From positions 19,944 to 83,943 of the forward strand of contig DASSEW010000031.1 of the NCBI GenBank assembly GCA_035695065.1: a DNA stretch of 64,000 nt, written 5' to 3'. Below the pieces are notes generated by a model. The model did not search any database, was not told the origin of the DNA, and worked only from the letters and a program-made list of their open reading frames with translations. Below, one piece after another: positions 16,984-27,172 of this stretch. The position numbers were made by a program, and so were the translations under genes. The stretch is from 66-474 sp035695065. GTDB taxonomy: Bacteria; Pseudomonadota; Gammaproteobacteria; Xanthomonadales; Rhodanobacteraceae. Position 1 is the stretch's first letter. Every line of letters begins with the position of its first letter.

Positions 16984-17493
16984 ATGCAAACCAAGAAACT
17001 CGCCATTGTGATCGGCGCCATGATTGCCGGCGCGGCCATCGGCCCGGCCGCTCTGGCACAGAGCAGCTCGTCGCAGAGCTACATGAACCAGCAGCAGAGC
17101 AACCAGCGGCAGGACCTGCAGCAGGACATGAACCAGCAGTGGCAGAAAATGGATACCAACCATGACGGCAAGGTATCCAAGAGCGAATTCGACCAGTACT
17201 GGACACAGCAGTTCCAGACCGCCGACACCGGCAACAACGGCAAGCTCAGCAAGCAGGAAGTGAAAACCGCCTCGGAGAAGATCAACGACGGCGAGCCGAT
17301 CAGCCAGGCCAGCCTGAACCGGATGTTCCGCCAGGCCGACACCAACCACGACGGCACGATCTCCAAGAGCGAGGATCTGGCCTACCACAACAAGATGTTC
17401 CGCAAGGCCGACACCAACAACGACGGCAGCCTGACCAAGACGGAGATGCGCAAGGGCCTCGAAAAGCCCAGCCAGAACGTCGCTTCGCTTTGA
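16984..17493 (+). CDS. Exported EF-hand protein with four calcium loops
   Basis: 169 residues. Sec signal (residues 1-26, ending ALAQ), a Gln/Ser/Asn-rich linker (27-55), then four EF-hand loops at 57-68, 81-92, 119-130 and 143-154, each of the DTNxDGxxxKxE kind. The second loop (DTGNNGKLSKQE) has Asn at position 5 but keeps the ends. Likely a periplasmic calcium-binding protein, perhaps a buffer or sensor; no enzyme domain is attached. AGGAGG-like GGAGGA precedes ATG 16984. It is a single-gene transcript, closed by the strong terminator at 17529-17558. Confidence 0.88.
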   Translation: MQTKKLAIVIGAMIAGAAIGPAALAQSSSSQSYMNQQQSNQRQDLQQDMNQQWQKMDTNHDGKVSKSEFDQYWTQQFQTADTGNNGKLSKQEVKTASEKINDGEPISQASLNRMFRQADTNHDGTISKSEDLAYHNKMFRKADTNNDGSLTKTEMRKGLEKPSQNVASL

Positions 17494-17528
17494 GCGACAC
17501 GCGCAATCCAATCAGCGTCAACACGTTC

Positions 17529-17558
17529 GCGGCGGATCATTCGATCCGCCGCTTTTTT
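17529..17558 (+). terminator. Intrinsic terminator of the EF-hand gene
   Basis: GCGGCGGATC (17529-17538) pairs perfectly with GATCCGCCGC (17543-17552) around an ATTC loop, followed at once by six T. It lies 36 bases after the stop and is the clearest Rho-independent terminator in the window. Confidence 0.92.
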
Positions 17559-17620
17559 GTCGGCCGGGGCCGCCCCGGTTTCGCCAGCCCCTCCGACTGC
17601 CCGACTGCTATGCTGGCGGG

Positions 17621-18265
17621 ATGACCGAGGACAACAATCGCGAACCGCGCATGGCGGCGCGCTTCCGTGGCTTCCTGCCCGTGGTGGTGGACGTCGAAAC
17701 CGGCGGCTTCGACGCCGAGCGCGACGCGCTGCTCGAGATCGCGGTGGTGTGCGTGCGCATGGAGAGCGACGGCATCGTGCATCCGGAGCCGTACGTGTCC
17801 ACGCACGTGCAGGCGTTTCCCGGCGCCAACATCGAACCGAAATCGCTGGAAATCACCGGCATCGATCCGGATCATCCGTTCCGCGCCGCGCTGCCCGAAC
17901 GCGAGGCGCTGGAACATGTGTTCAAGCCGGTGCGCGCGGCGATGAAGAATGCGAACTGCCAGCGCGCGATCCTGGTCGGACACAACGCGGCCTTCGATCT
18001 TTCTTTCCTGAATGCCGCGGTCCGACGCAGCGGACACAAGCGCAATCCGTTCCATCCCTTCTCGTGCTTCGACACCGCGACGCTCGGGGGACTGGCCTAC
18101 GGGCAAACGGTATTGTCGCGTGCCGTGCAGGCCGCCGGCTTCGAGTGGAATCCGAACGAGGCGCATTCGGCGGTCTACGACGCCGAGCGCACGGCCGCGC
18201 TGTTCTGCGCGATCGTGAACCGCTGGAAATACCTCGAGGATTGCGAGCGGGAGCGGATTGGGTGA
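17621..18265 (+). CDS. rnt: Ribonuclease T
   Basis: 214 residues. A DEDDh 3'-5' exonuclease that trims tRNA CCA ends and other stable RNA 3' termini. Exo I motif VVDVETGGFD, Exo II GHNAAFDLSF and Exo III HSAVYDAE with the catalytic His are all present, and the length fits RNase T rather than the larger DNA polymerase epsilon subunit. It converges with the pit gene; the 62-base gap holds a short GCGCGCT/AGCGCG hairpin with a CGAA loop that overlaps the pit stop. Confidence 0.93.
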   Translation: MTEDNNREPRMAARFRGFLPVVVDVETGGFDAERDALLEIAVVCVRMESDGIVHPEPYVSTHVQAFPGANIEPKSLEITGIDPDHPFRAALPEREALEHVFKPVRAAMKNANCQRAILVGHNAAFDLSFLNAAVRRSGHKRNPFHPFSCFDTATLGGLAYGQTVLSRAVQAAGFEWNPNEAHSAVYDAERTAALFCAIVNRWKYLEDCERERIG

Positions 18266-18327
18266 GCCAGCGCGCTCAGCCGATGCCTTGAAGCCGCTCG
18301 CCGCGAACGCGCGCGCTCGAAAGCGCG

Positions 18328-19461
18328 TCAGCTGCCCCAGCCTGCGGTCCGCAAGATCTGGACCAGCCCCCACGCCATCAGCGCGGTGATCGGCAGGGTC
18401 AGGATCCACGACCACACCATGCGCTCGACCACCGTCCAGCGCACGGCGTTGAAGCGCTTGGCCGCACCCACGCCCATGATCGCCGCCGACACGTTGTGGG
18501 TGGTGGAGACCGGAAAGCCGTAGATCGACGCGGTGATGATCACCGCAGCGGAACTCGTTTCCGCGGCGAAGCCGTTGATCGGGTGCAGCTTCACCATTTT
18601 GTGGCCGAGCGTCTTGATGATGCGCCAGCCGCCGCCGGCGGTGCCCGCCGCCATCACCAGCGCGCACAGCACCTTCACCCACACCGGGATCGGGAACTGC
18701 CCGGCGGCGTTGGTCGGCACGCGCAGGAAATGCAGCCAGGCCGGGAAATGGTCGAAATTGTGCGCGGCCGTCGCGCTCGCCAGCGCGAGGGCGATGATGC
18801 CCATGGTCTTCTGCGCGTCGTTCATGCCGTGCGAGATGCCCATCGCCGTGGCCGAGACGAGCTGCGCCTTGCCGAAGAAGGCATTGACGAACGGCGTGCG
18901 TCCGAACCGGCGCAGCCAGCCGCGCCGATTGGCGAAGGATGCGAACAGCCAGAACAGCGCGCCCATCACCAATATGCCGAGGAAGAACCCGATCACCGGC
19001 GAGGTGACCATCGGGATCACCACCTTCGGGATCACGCCCTTGCCGGCCCACCCGTGCGCGCTGCCTTCGCTCCAGATGATCGCGTTGAAGTTGCCGTGCG
19101 CGGCGGCGACCGCGGCGCCGCACAAGCCGCCGATCAGGGCATGCGATGACGAGGACGGCAGGCCGAGCCACCAGGTGATCAGGTTCCAGACAATCGCGCC
19201 GAGCAGCGCGCAGATCAGCAGTTCCGCGCTGACGTTGACGACACCTGCGTCGATCAGGCCGGACGCGATCGTCTTCGCCACCGCGGTGCCGATCAACGCG
19301 CCGATCAGGTTGGTGACCGCCGCCAGCAGCACAGCCTTGCCGGGCGTGAGCACCTTGGTCGCGACCACGGTCGCGATCGAATTGGCGGTGTCGTGGAATC
19401 CGTTGATGTAGTTGAACACCAACGCGATCACGACGACGGCGATGAGCAATCCAAGGGTCAT
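18328..19461 (-). CDS. pit: Low-affinity inorganic phosphate transporter, Pit family
   Basis: 377 residues, about ten membrane helices. Two Pit repeats are visible: YINGFHDTANSIATVV in the N-terminal half and SHGMNDAQKTMGII in the second, the conserved GFHD/GMND signatures of PiT transporters. Imports phosphate, usually with divalent metal and protons. It lies 112 bases downstream of the DUF47 gene on the same strand, the common Pit-accessory pairing. The intervening stretch shows no strong terminator. Confidence 0.93.
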   Translation of the reverse strand: MTLGLLIAVVVIALVFNYINGFHDTANSIATVVATKVLTPGKAVLLAAVTNLIGALIGTAVAKTIASGLIDAGVVNVSAELLICALLGAIVWNLITWWLGLPSSSSHALIGGLCGAAVAAAHGNFNAIIWSEGSAHGWAGKGVIPKVVIPMVTSPVIGFFLGILVMGALFWLFASFANRRGWLRRFGRTPFVNAFFGKAQLVSATAMGISHGMNDAQKTMGIIALALASATAAHNFDHFPAWLHFLRVPTNAAGQFPIPVWVKVLCALVMAAGTAGGGWRIIKTLGHKMVKLHPINGFAAETSSAAVIITASIYGFPVSTTHNVSAAIMGVGAAKRFNAVRWTVVERMVWSWILTLPITALMAWGLVQILRTAGWGS

Positions 19462-19573
19462 GGGATGTACCGCGCTCCTCGCGCCCCCGGGTCAAGGGGA
19501 CGGCGAATGCCTGCGGCGCAAGCGCTCGCTGGGCTTTCTGGAGACTGCCAGGGCAACACGAAGCCGAGCGACT

Positions 19574-20203
19574 TCATGAATTCTTGAGAACGATCGAATA
19601 AATCACGTTGCCGACATCGCGACAGCGGTCGATGGCCTTTTCCATCAATTCGAACAGATCCTTGGCGAGCACCACCTTGATCGGGTCGCCGCCGGAGGTG
19701 TAAAGGTCGCGGTAGGCTTCCAGCAACATGCGATCGGCTTCCGATTCGATCGCTTGCAGGCGATCCTGCAAGGCACGCATGCGATCGATGCGCAGGCCGT
19801 TGCGCAATTCGCCCACCATCTCGGCCAGCACTTCGGTGGCGCGCATCAGCAGCACCGCGCGCGCCGCGAAGTCCACGCCTTCCAGACGGGATGGCATGAT
19901 CGCGTAGCGCTCGGCGAACTTCTCGATGGTCTTGGGAATGCGGTACAGCGCGGAAGACATCGCCTCGATGTCCTCGCGATCCAGCGCGGTGACGAAGGTG
20001 TTGACCAGCGCCTGGCTGATTTGCGAGGCGATCTGCTTCTCGCGACGGCGCGCGGCGCGGAAGCTGTCCAGGATCATCGCCTCGCCGCGGGACTCGAGCA
20101 GCTTCTGCAAGGCGCTCGCGCCATCGCGCGCGGCTTCGGCGCTGGCCTCCAGCAGGTCGTAGAACTTGTCGCCCTTGCCGAACATCGTTTGCAGCGAAAA
20201 CAT
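19574..20203 (-). CDS. DUF47 (PhoU-like) Pit accessory protein
   Basis: 209 residues, almost entirely helical, like the PhoU fold. Family DUF47/TIGR00153: MFSLQTMFGKGDKFYDLLE start, repeated Glu/Asp-rich helices (ESEADRMLLEAYRDLY, IDRCRDVGNVIYSIV) that bind metal in PhoU relatives. In many bacteria it precedes pit and is thought to regulate or assist it. Here it is first in a two-gene operon with pit. Confidence 0.88.
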   Translation of the reverse strand: MFSLQTMFGKGDKFYDLLEASAEAARDGASALQKLLESRGEAMILDSFRAARRREKQIASQISQALVNTFVTALDREDIEAMSSALYRIPKTIEKFAERYAIMPSRLEGVDFAARAVLLMRATEVLAEMVGELRNGLRIDRMRALQDRLQAIESEADRMLLEAYRDLYTSGGDPIKVVLAKDLFELMEKAIDRCRDVGNVIYSIVLKNS

Positions 20204-20336
20204 GGCGGGTCCCTTCGGTAATGCCGGCGCAGGTTATCCCCGGCATGTTACACGACCATGACAACCGGCCGAAGCGGCCGGCTTGCTACACTCTCGGAAT
20301 GGACGTCCCCGCGAACGCCCGCCCGACCGACCACAC

Positions 20337-21674
20337 ATGCTGACCGAGCTGGGTCTGGTTCTGCTGCTGGCGCTGTGCAATGCGTTCTTCGCGCTGTCGG
20401 AGATCGCTCTGATCGCCTCGCGCAAGGTGCGCCTGAAACACATGGCGCGTTCCAGCACACAGGCGCAGATCGCGTTGCGGCTCGCGGAGCACCCCGAGCG
20501 CTTCCTCTCGACCGTGCAGGTCGGCATCACCCTGATCACGCTGATCACCGGCGCCGCCACCGGCAATGCGGTGAGCGAAAGGATCCGCGTGTGGCTGCTG
20601 CAACTCGGCCTGCACGGGGTGGTGCCCTATTCGACCATCGTCGGCCTGATCATCGGCTTCATCATCGTCACCACCATCAACATCACCATCGGCGAGCTGG
20701 TGCCCAAGCGCGCGGCGCTGACCGGTCCCGAACGGATCGCCTGCGCGGTCGCCACGCCGATGCTGGTGCTGTCGTGGCTCACCGCGCCATTCGTGTGGGT
20801 GCTGAACCGACTGAGCGGACTGGTGCTCGTCATCCTTCGGCTCAACCGGACCCGGCGCGAGAAAGTCACCGAAGAGGAAATCCGGCTGCTGGTCGCGGAA
20901 GGCGCCGAGCAGGGCGTGCTCGATCCGGACGAACGCAACATGGTCAACCGCGTGCTGCGGCTGGGCGACCGCACCGTCGACAGCGTGATGACGCCGCGCC
21001 CGCGCATCGCCTGGCTGGATGCCGCCGCGCCGATCGCCGAGAACCTCGCTGTGCTGCGCACCACGCCGTTCTCGCGCTACCCGGTCTACCGCGAAAACGA
21101 GGACGAGGTGCTGGGCGTGCTGGAAGTGAAGCGCCTGCTGCGCGGCGCCTCGCTGGAAACCCGGTTGCCGGAACTGTTCAAGCGTCTTGCCAAGCCGCTG
21201 TTCGTGCCCGGCACCGCGCGCGCACTGGATCTGCTGGAGGAATTCCGCGACGCGCAGACTCAGATCGCGCTGGTGGTGGACGAATACGGCGGCATCGAAG
21301 GCCTGGTCACGCTCAACGACCTGTTGAGCGCGGTCGTCGGCCGCGCCGCACCGGCGGAAGGCGAAGCGCCGCTCAACGCGCCGGTGGTGCGCCGCGACGA
21401 CGGCAGCCTGCTGGTGGATGGATCGCTTTCCACCGACGACCTGCGCGAACTGCTGCAACGCCTGGAACTGCCCAACGAAGACGAGGAAGACTTCCGCACC
21501 GTGGCCGGCATGATGATGGCCGCCTTTGGCCATATCCCGGAACCCGGCGAGTCCTTCGAGTGGCGCCGGCTGCGCTTCGAGGTCATGGACCTCGACGGCG
21601 CGCGCATCGACAAGGTGCTGATCACGCCGGTGGCGGAAGACGACGAGGACGAAGCGGAGATGGGAGGCGGCTAG
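20337..21674 (+). CDS. CNNM/CorC-family membrane protein (DUF21, CBS pair, CorC_HlyC domain)
   Basis: 445 residues. DUF21 transmembrane domain (about 1-190) starting MLTELGLVLLLALCNAFFALSE, a CBS pair (about 205-330; VDSVMTPR, YPVYRENEDEVLGVL, IALVVDEYGGIEGLVT), and a C-terminal CorC_HlyC domain (about 345-430). Proteins of this group were called hemolysins but are now viewed as magnesium or cobalt efflux or transport regulators. ATG 20337 places the first membrane helix directly; the frame stays open 18 codons further upstream without helix content. Divergent from the DUF47 gene. Confidence 0.9.
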   Translation: MLTELGLVLLLALCNAFFALSEIALIASRKVRLKHMARSSTQAQIALRLAEHPERFLSTVQVGITLITLITGAATGNAVSERIRVWLLQLGLHGVVPYSTIVGLIIGFIIVTTINITIGELVPKRAALTGPERIACAVATPMLVLSWLTAPFVWVLNRLSGLVLVILRLNRTRREKVTEEEIRLLVAEGAEQGVLDPDERNMVNRVLRLGDRTVDSVMTPRPRIAWLDAAAPIAENLAVLRTTPFSRYPVYRENEDEVLGVLEVKRLLRGASLETRLPELFKRLAKPLFVPGTARALDLLEEFRDAQTQIALVVDEYGGIEGLVTLNDLLSAVVGRAAPAEGEAPLNAPVVRRDDGSLLVDGSLSTDDLRELLQRLELPNEDEEDFRTVAGMMMAAFGHIPEPGESFEWRRLRFEVMDLDGARIDKVLITPVAEDDEDEAEMGGG

Positions 21675-21708
21675 CGGAACTGACGAAGGAAGCGCCCGGA
21701 AATGGGTT

Positions 21709-21782
21709 GTGAGCGGTGAACGGTGAGCGGAAAAGCCAAACGAGCGCGGGATCCCGCTCACCGTTGACGGCTCACCGCTCAC
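21709..21782. repeat. Inverted pair of heptamer clusters between convergent genes
   Basis: Three 7-base units GTGAGCG/GTGAACG/GTGAGCG at 21709-21729 and four complementary-type units CGCTCAC/CGTTGAC/GGCTCAC/CGCTCAC at 21755-21782, with 25 bases between. The right cluster contains the trmJ stop codon. The two arms could fold into a long hairpin serving as a 3' end for both flanking genes. Confidence 0.7.
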
Positions 21783-22518
21783 CCTTCGCCAAGCTTGCCA
21801 TCCGCTCGGCATCCGCCAGGATGCCGTGCAGCACGCGCAGTTCGCGCTCGTCCGGCTGCGCACGCTGGAACAACCGGCGCAGGCGCAGCTCGATCGTCAT
21901 CGCCGCGCGGCCCTTGTGGAAATCGATCGCGTGCAGGGTCTGGAACAGGTGGGCATAGAACTGTTCCATCTGCTCCGCGCTGGCGGGCGCGTCACGCGCG
22001 GTCGGCGCGTCGGCCGATCCGGATTCCCCGAGCAAGGCCATGCGCACTTCGTAGGCCATCACCTGCACCGCCTGCGCGAGATTGAGCGAGGAAAAATCCT
22101 CCACGCTCGGGATGCGCACCATCGCGTGGCAGCGCATCAGCTCGTCGTTGTCGAGGCCCGATTGCTCGTTGCCGAACAGCAGCGCGACTTGCGTGCCCTG
22201 CTTCAACTCGGACGCGATCTGCGCCGCCGCTTCGCGCGGCTGGAGCTCGGGCAGGGCGATCCCACGCCGGCGCGCGCTCAGGCCGTACACGCGCGTGCAT
22301 TCCGCGATCGCGTCCGGGAGCGCGTCACAGACACGCAATTGCGCGAGCACGTCGTCCGCGCCCGCGGCCATCGCCTGCACCTTCGGATCGGGATAGCGAT
22401 GCGGCGCGACCAGCAGCATCCGGTCGAAGCCCATGGTGCGGATCGCCCGCGCCGCCGAGCCGATGTTGCCCGGATGCGAGGTGCGCGCGAGGACGAAGCG
22501 GAGATGGTTCGAAGGCAT
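21772..22518 (-). CDS. trmJ: tRNA (cytidine/uridine-2'-O-)-methyltransferase TrmJ
   Basis: 248 residues. SPOUT-fold 2'-O-methyltransferase that modifies position 32 of certain tRNAs. Motif 1 HPGNIGSAARAIRTMG near residues 15-30, motif 2 LLFGNEQSGLDNDEL and motif 3 IPSVEDFSSLNLAQAVQVMAYE form the trefoil SAM site. The C-terminal helical extension is typical of TrmJ. It is divergent from suhB with 87 bases between, the same pairing as in enterobacteria. Its last codons run through a heptamer repeat. Confidence 0.93.
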   Translation of the reverse strand: MPSNHLRFVLARTSHPGNIGSAARAIRTMGFDRMLLVAPHRYPDPKVQAMAAGADDVLAQLRVCDALPDAIAECTRVYGLSARRRGIALPELQPREAAAQIASELKQGTQVALLFGNEQSGLDNDELMRCHAMVRIPSVEDFSSLNLAQAVQVMAYEVRMALLGESGSADAPTARDAPASAEQMEQFYAHLFQTLHAIDFHKGRAAMTIELRLRRLFQRAQPDERELRVLHGILADAERMASLAKGER

Positions 22519-22553
22519 CGTGAAAGCGTAGCAACATTTCCGCTGCTAAACTT

Positions 22554-22576
22554 GCCGCTCGCCGCCATCGAGCGGC
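22554..22576 (+). promoter_or_regulatory. Hairpin in the suhB leader
   Basis: GCCGCTCG (22554-22561) pairs with CGAGCGGC (22569-22576) around CCGCCAT, 29 bases before the suhB ATG, followed shortly by TTCTTTTC. It could act as a weak terminator or attenuator in the suhB leader. Only one hairpin was seen; no competing structure was worked out. Confidence 0.35.
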
Positions 22577-22605
22577 GCGTTCTTTTCACCTCGGAAATCC
22601 AAGTC

Positions 22606-23415
22606 ATGGCCAGACCCGCCGTCACCGTCGCGGTGCGCGCTGCGCGCGCCGCCGGCAATGTCATCCTGCGCTACATGAATCGGGTCGGCAGTCTGGTCGT
22701 GACCGAGAAGCAGCACCTGGATTTCGCCAGCGAGGTGGATCGCCAAGCGGAAGCCGAGATCGTGCGCGAATTGAAGCGCGCCTACCCCGACAACGCAATC
22801 CTCGGCGAGGAATCGGGTGCTTCCGGCAAGAGCAATGCGCGTTTCACCTGGGTGATCGATCCGCTGGACGGTACCCACAATTACCTGCGCGGCATCCCGC
22901 AGTTCGCGGTTTCCATCGCGCAACTGGATCGCGGCGAGCCCGTGCACGCGGTGATCTTCGACCCGCTGCGCGACGAGATCTTCACCGCCAGCAAGGGCGA
23001 CGGCGCGTTCCTCAACGACCGTCGCATCCGCGTCGGCAAGCGCGAAAGCCTGGACGGATCGCTGATCGCCACCGGTTTCCCGTACCGCCAGCGCGCGCAC
23101 CTGGACGCGCAGATGGACATGACGCGCGTGCTGCTCGGTCGCGCCGAAGACCTGCGCCGCGCCGGTTCCGCCGCGCTGGACCTGGCCTGGACGGCGAACG
23201 GACGCCTGGATGGCTATTTCGAGATCGGCCTGAAACCCTGGGACATGGCGGCCGGCGTGCTGCTGGTGCGCGAGGCCGGCGGGCGCTATTGCGATTTCGC
23301 CGGGCGCGACGGCATGCCGGCTTCCGGAAACATCGTCGCCGGCAACCACCACATCGTCGCGCAGATGGTGGAAGCGATCGGGCCGGTGCTGCCACCGGCA
23401 TTGTTGAAAGCCTGA
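22606..23415 (+). CDS. suhB: Inositol-1-monophosphatase family protein SuhB
   Basis: 269 residues. Magnesium-dependent phosphatase fold with the signature EES (ILGEESGAS), IDPLDGTHNY for metal binding and LKPWDMAAGVLLVREAGG at the C-terminus. In enterobacteria SuhB also joins the rRNA antitermination complex. ATG 22606 gives MARPAVTVAVRAARAAGN, the standard N-terminus. Divergent from trmJ, conserved neighbourhood. Confidence 0.94.
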   Translation: MARPAVTVAVRAARAAGNVILRYMNRVGSLVVTEKQHLDFASEVDRQAEAEIVRELKRAYPDNAILGEESGASGKSNARFTWVIDPLDGTHNYLRGIPQFAVSIAQLDRGEPVHAVIFDPLRDEIFTASKGDGAFLNDRRIRVGKRESLDGSLIATGFPYRQRAHLDAQMDMTRVLLGRAEDLRRAGSAALDLAWTANGRLDGYFEIGLKPWDMAAGVLLVREAGGRYCDFAGRDGMPASGNIVAGNHHIVAQMVEAIGPVLPPALLKA

Positions 23416-23498
23416 TCCCTGGAGCCCGATGCAGCGAAGCGTAATCCGGGATTGCTGTCCTTCCGGATCCGGCGCTGCACGCCTCCATGCAGACCACG

Positions 23499-24158
23499 TC
23501 AGCGGAACAGGATCCGCCGCGGCTTGATCGGGAACTTGCCGCGCCAGTATTGCAGCAGTACGAAGCCGCCCACCGCGCCGCCGAGGTGCGCGAAGTGCGC
23601 CACGCCTGCCTCCGTGCCGGTCACGCCGAGGAACAGCTCCAGCAGCATGTAGCCGATCACCGCGAGCCACGCCGGCATCGGGATCGGCAGGATCAGCGCA
23701 ATGATCTTTGCGTTCGGATACAGCACGCCGAACGCAAGCAGCAGGCCGAAAATCGCGCCCGACGCACCCAGCGTCGGATAGAAACCGCCGGTAAAAAAAT
23801 ACACCACGGCCAGGTGCGCGATCGCGGCGACCACCGCGCAAAAGACGTAATAAAAAAGAAAGTGCCGCGCACCGAACAGGTTCTCGATCGGCGCGCCGAA
23901 CATGTACAGCGCCAGCATGTTGAAACCGATGTGCGCCCAGCCACCGTGCAGGAACGCATAGGTGATCAGTTGCCAGACCTCGAAGCCGACCATGATCGGC
24001 GCGCCGCTGGCGGTGTAGCCGGCGAGGTGCTGCGGTCCGAGCGGCCAGAGTGCCGCATGCACCAGCAGCCAGTCATTGGCGCCGGCGAGCATCAGCAGGA
24101 AGATGGCGACGTTCGCAACCAGCAGTGACAGCGTGACCGGCGGCAGGTTGAAGCGCAT
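23499..24158 (-). CDS. Rhomboid family intramembrane serine protease
   Basis: 219 residues with six predicted membrane helices. The HxxxN motif HIGFNMLALYMFG in helix 2, the nucleophile in GASGAIFG (helix 4) and the catalytic His in HFAHLGGAVGGF (helix 6) are present, so it should be active. Cleaves membrane proteins within or near their transmembrane segments. Last gene of a minus-strand run M20 peptidase - GNAT - rhomboid, with eight bases between this start and the GNAT stop. Confidence 0.92.
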   Translation of the reverse strand: MRFNLPPVTLSLLVANVAIFLLMLAGANDWLLVHAALWPLGPQHLAGYTASGAPIMVGFEVWQLITYAFLHGGWAHIGFNMLALYMFGAPIENLFGARHFLFYYVFCAVVAAIAHLAVVYFFTGGFYPTLGASGAIFGLLLAFGVLYPNAKIIALILPIPMPAWLAVIGYMLLELFLGVTGTEAGVAHFAHLGGAVGGFVLLQYWRGKFPIKPRRILFR

Positions 24159-24166
24159 CGCAATCC

Positions 24167-24606
24167 TCAGCCCAGTTGCTTGGAAAAGACCGCCTGCCGC
24201 TTGACCTCGGCATAGCCTTCGCGCAGGTAGAAGCGGTGCGCACGCTCGCGGATCACGTTGGAGCGCACCCGCATCGTGGCGAAACCGCGCTCACGCGCCC
24301 ATCGCTCGGCCGCGCCCAGCAGGGCCGCGCCGACGCGTGCCCCGCGCGCTTGTTCGTCCACCACCAGGGCCGCGAGTTCGGCGAAGGGCGCAGCGATCAA
24401 AAAGTGCTGAGGGACAACCTGCACGAATCCGGACACGGACCCGTCTGCGGAAACCGCCGCCAGCACCACACCGGCGTCGGCCTCGGCAATCGCGCGCAGC
24501 CGTTGCTCGATCGCCGCTGCGTCCGCCGGATAGCCCAACTGGCCAGACAACCGCGCCAAGGCCTCGGCATCGCTTTCCGTTGCCGCGCGGACGCGCAACC
24601 CATTGC

Positions 24607-24610
<4 letters not shown>
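24167..24610 (-). CDS. GNAT family N-acetyltransferase
   Basis: 147 residues. One GNAT domain: LRVRAATESDAEAL start, substrate-strand region to about 75, then the acetyl-CoA loop VVDEQARGARVGAALL (a Q/R-x-x-G-x-G/A type) and the closing REGYAEVKRQAVFSK. The start is GTG 24610, which overlaps the M20 peptidase stop in GTGA, so the two are translationally coupled. Acceptor unknown; coupling to a dipeptidase hints at a small amine or peptide. Confidence 0.85.
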
Positions 24611-26052
<1,442 letters not shown>

Positions 26053-26257
26053 GAGTTTCTCCGCTGACACAAGCCCCTCAGTGTAGCAGCGCAGCCGTTC
26101 GGGCCCGTCCTGTCGGGAATTCCCGACAACCGGACGCTGCGCCCGCGCACGCCGGGCGCGGCTTCGGCCGGCATACCCGCTCCACCGCGGGCCTCATGCT
26201 TTCCGCCACGCGACGCCGCTCGCCGGTGCGTGATTCCAACAACCCGAGGAGAACGAA

Positions 26258-26590
26258 ATGATCCGCAAGACTTTCGCCGCATTGCTGCTGACGCTGGCCT
26301 GTGCGCTGCCCGCTTTCGCCGCCACGCCGGTAGACATCAACCACGCCGACGCCACCACCATCGCCAATTCGCTGGACGGCATCGGCATGAGCAAGGCCAA
26401 CGCGATCGTCGCCTGGCGCACTGCCCACGGCGCGTTCAAGTCCGCAGACGACCTGCGCCAGATCAAGGGCATCGGTGACAAGACCCTGGCGCGCAACCGC
26501 GACGCGATCCGCCTGTCCGGCGGCAGCGCGGTGGCTGCAGGCGCCAAGCCCGCCAAGCCGGCGAAGGCCGCGCACCCCCGCAAGCGTTGA
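26258..26590 (+). CDS. ComEA-like exported helix-hairpin-helix protein
   Basis: 110 residues. Sec signal (1-22, ending AFAA), then a ComEA-type HhH pair: VDINHADATTIANSLDGIG and ADDLRQIKGIGDKTLARNR. The tail is a Lys/Ala/Pro repeat (GAKPAKPAKPAKAAHPRKR) that should bind nucleic acid non-specifically. ComEA proteins bind incoming DNA in the periplasm during transformation and pull it through the outer membrane. AGGAG lies about nine bases before the ATG. No other competence gene is adjacent, though pilS-pilR occur at 40.6 kb. Confidence 0.88.
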   Translation: MIRKTFAALLLTLACALPAFAATPVDINHADATTIANSLDGIGMSKANAIVAWRTAHGAFKSADDLRQIKGIGDKTLARNRDAIRLSGGSAVAAGAKPAKPAKAAHPRKR

Positions 26591-26652
26591 GGCCATGTTC
26601 CGGAAAGATGGCGCGCGCTACACTCGCGCGCCGTCTTTTCCGGAGCCTGCTC

Positions 26653-27114
26653 GTGATCCTGCCGCGTTATCGCATCGGTGCATCCACCATTCCCGGCGCG
26701 GGGCTCGGGCTGTTCATGGAGGAACCGGTGCCGTTCGGGCACGTGGTGATCGCGCCGGATGGCATCGGCCCGACCTTCAGCTTCGAGGACCTGCAAGCCG
26801 ATCCGGCGCTCGCCGCGCAAATGCACACTTCGGTGCGCTGGTTCGAGGATCGCTACACGCTGTCGCCGGAATGGCCGGACGAGTGCTACGTCAACCACGA
26901 TTTCGAACCGAACGGCTTGTGGCACCTGGGCTTCATCTTCGCGGCGCGCAACCTCGCCGCAGGCGAAGAACTGACGATCGACTACCGGCACCTGCTGGCG
27001 CCCGGCCAGGAAGAAACCTTCCGCGACGCGCGCTCGGGGCAACCGATCATCGGGATGAGCTGGCGCGAAAGCCTGCGGCTCACCAGCCAGACGCTTGCCA
27101 AGTTGCTCGCCTGA
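26653..27114 (+). CDS. SET domain protein
   Basis: 153 residues. A compact SET fold: PGAGLGLFMEEPV at the N-terminus (the SET-N strand), CYVNHDFEPNGLWH (NHxxxPN AdoMet/knot motif) and the closing GEELTIDYRHL (the catalytic Tyr motif). SET enzymes methylate lysines with AdoMet; bacterial substrates are rarely known. No post-SET cysteines are present. Start GTG 26653 follows GGAG at seven bases and removes a leader rich in Arg. It stands between comEA and DUF3147. Confidence 0.82.
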   Translation: MILPRYRIGASTIPGAGLGLFMEEPVPFGHVVIAPDGIGPTFSFEDLQADPALAAQMHTSVRWFEDRYTLSPEWPDECYVNHDFEPNGLWHLGFIFAARNLAAGEELTIDYRHLLAPGQEETFRDARSGQPIIGMSWRESLRLTSQTLAKLLA

Positions 27115-27172
27115 AATCCGGCGCGCGGTCAACGCGCGTGGTTTACCATCGCAGCGTGTTCCGGAGCCCGTG

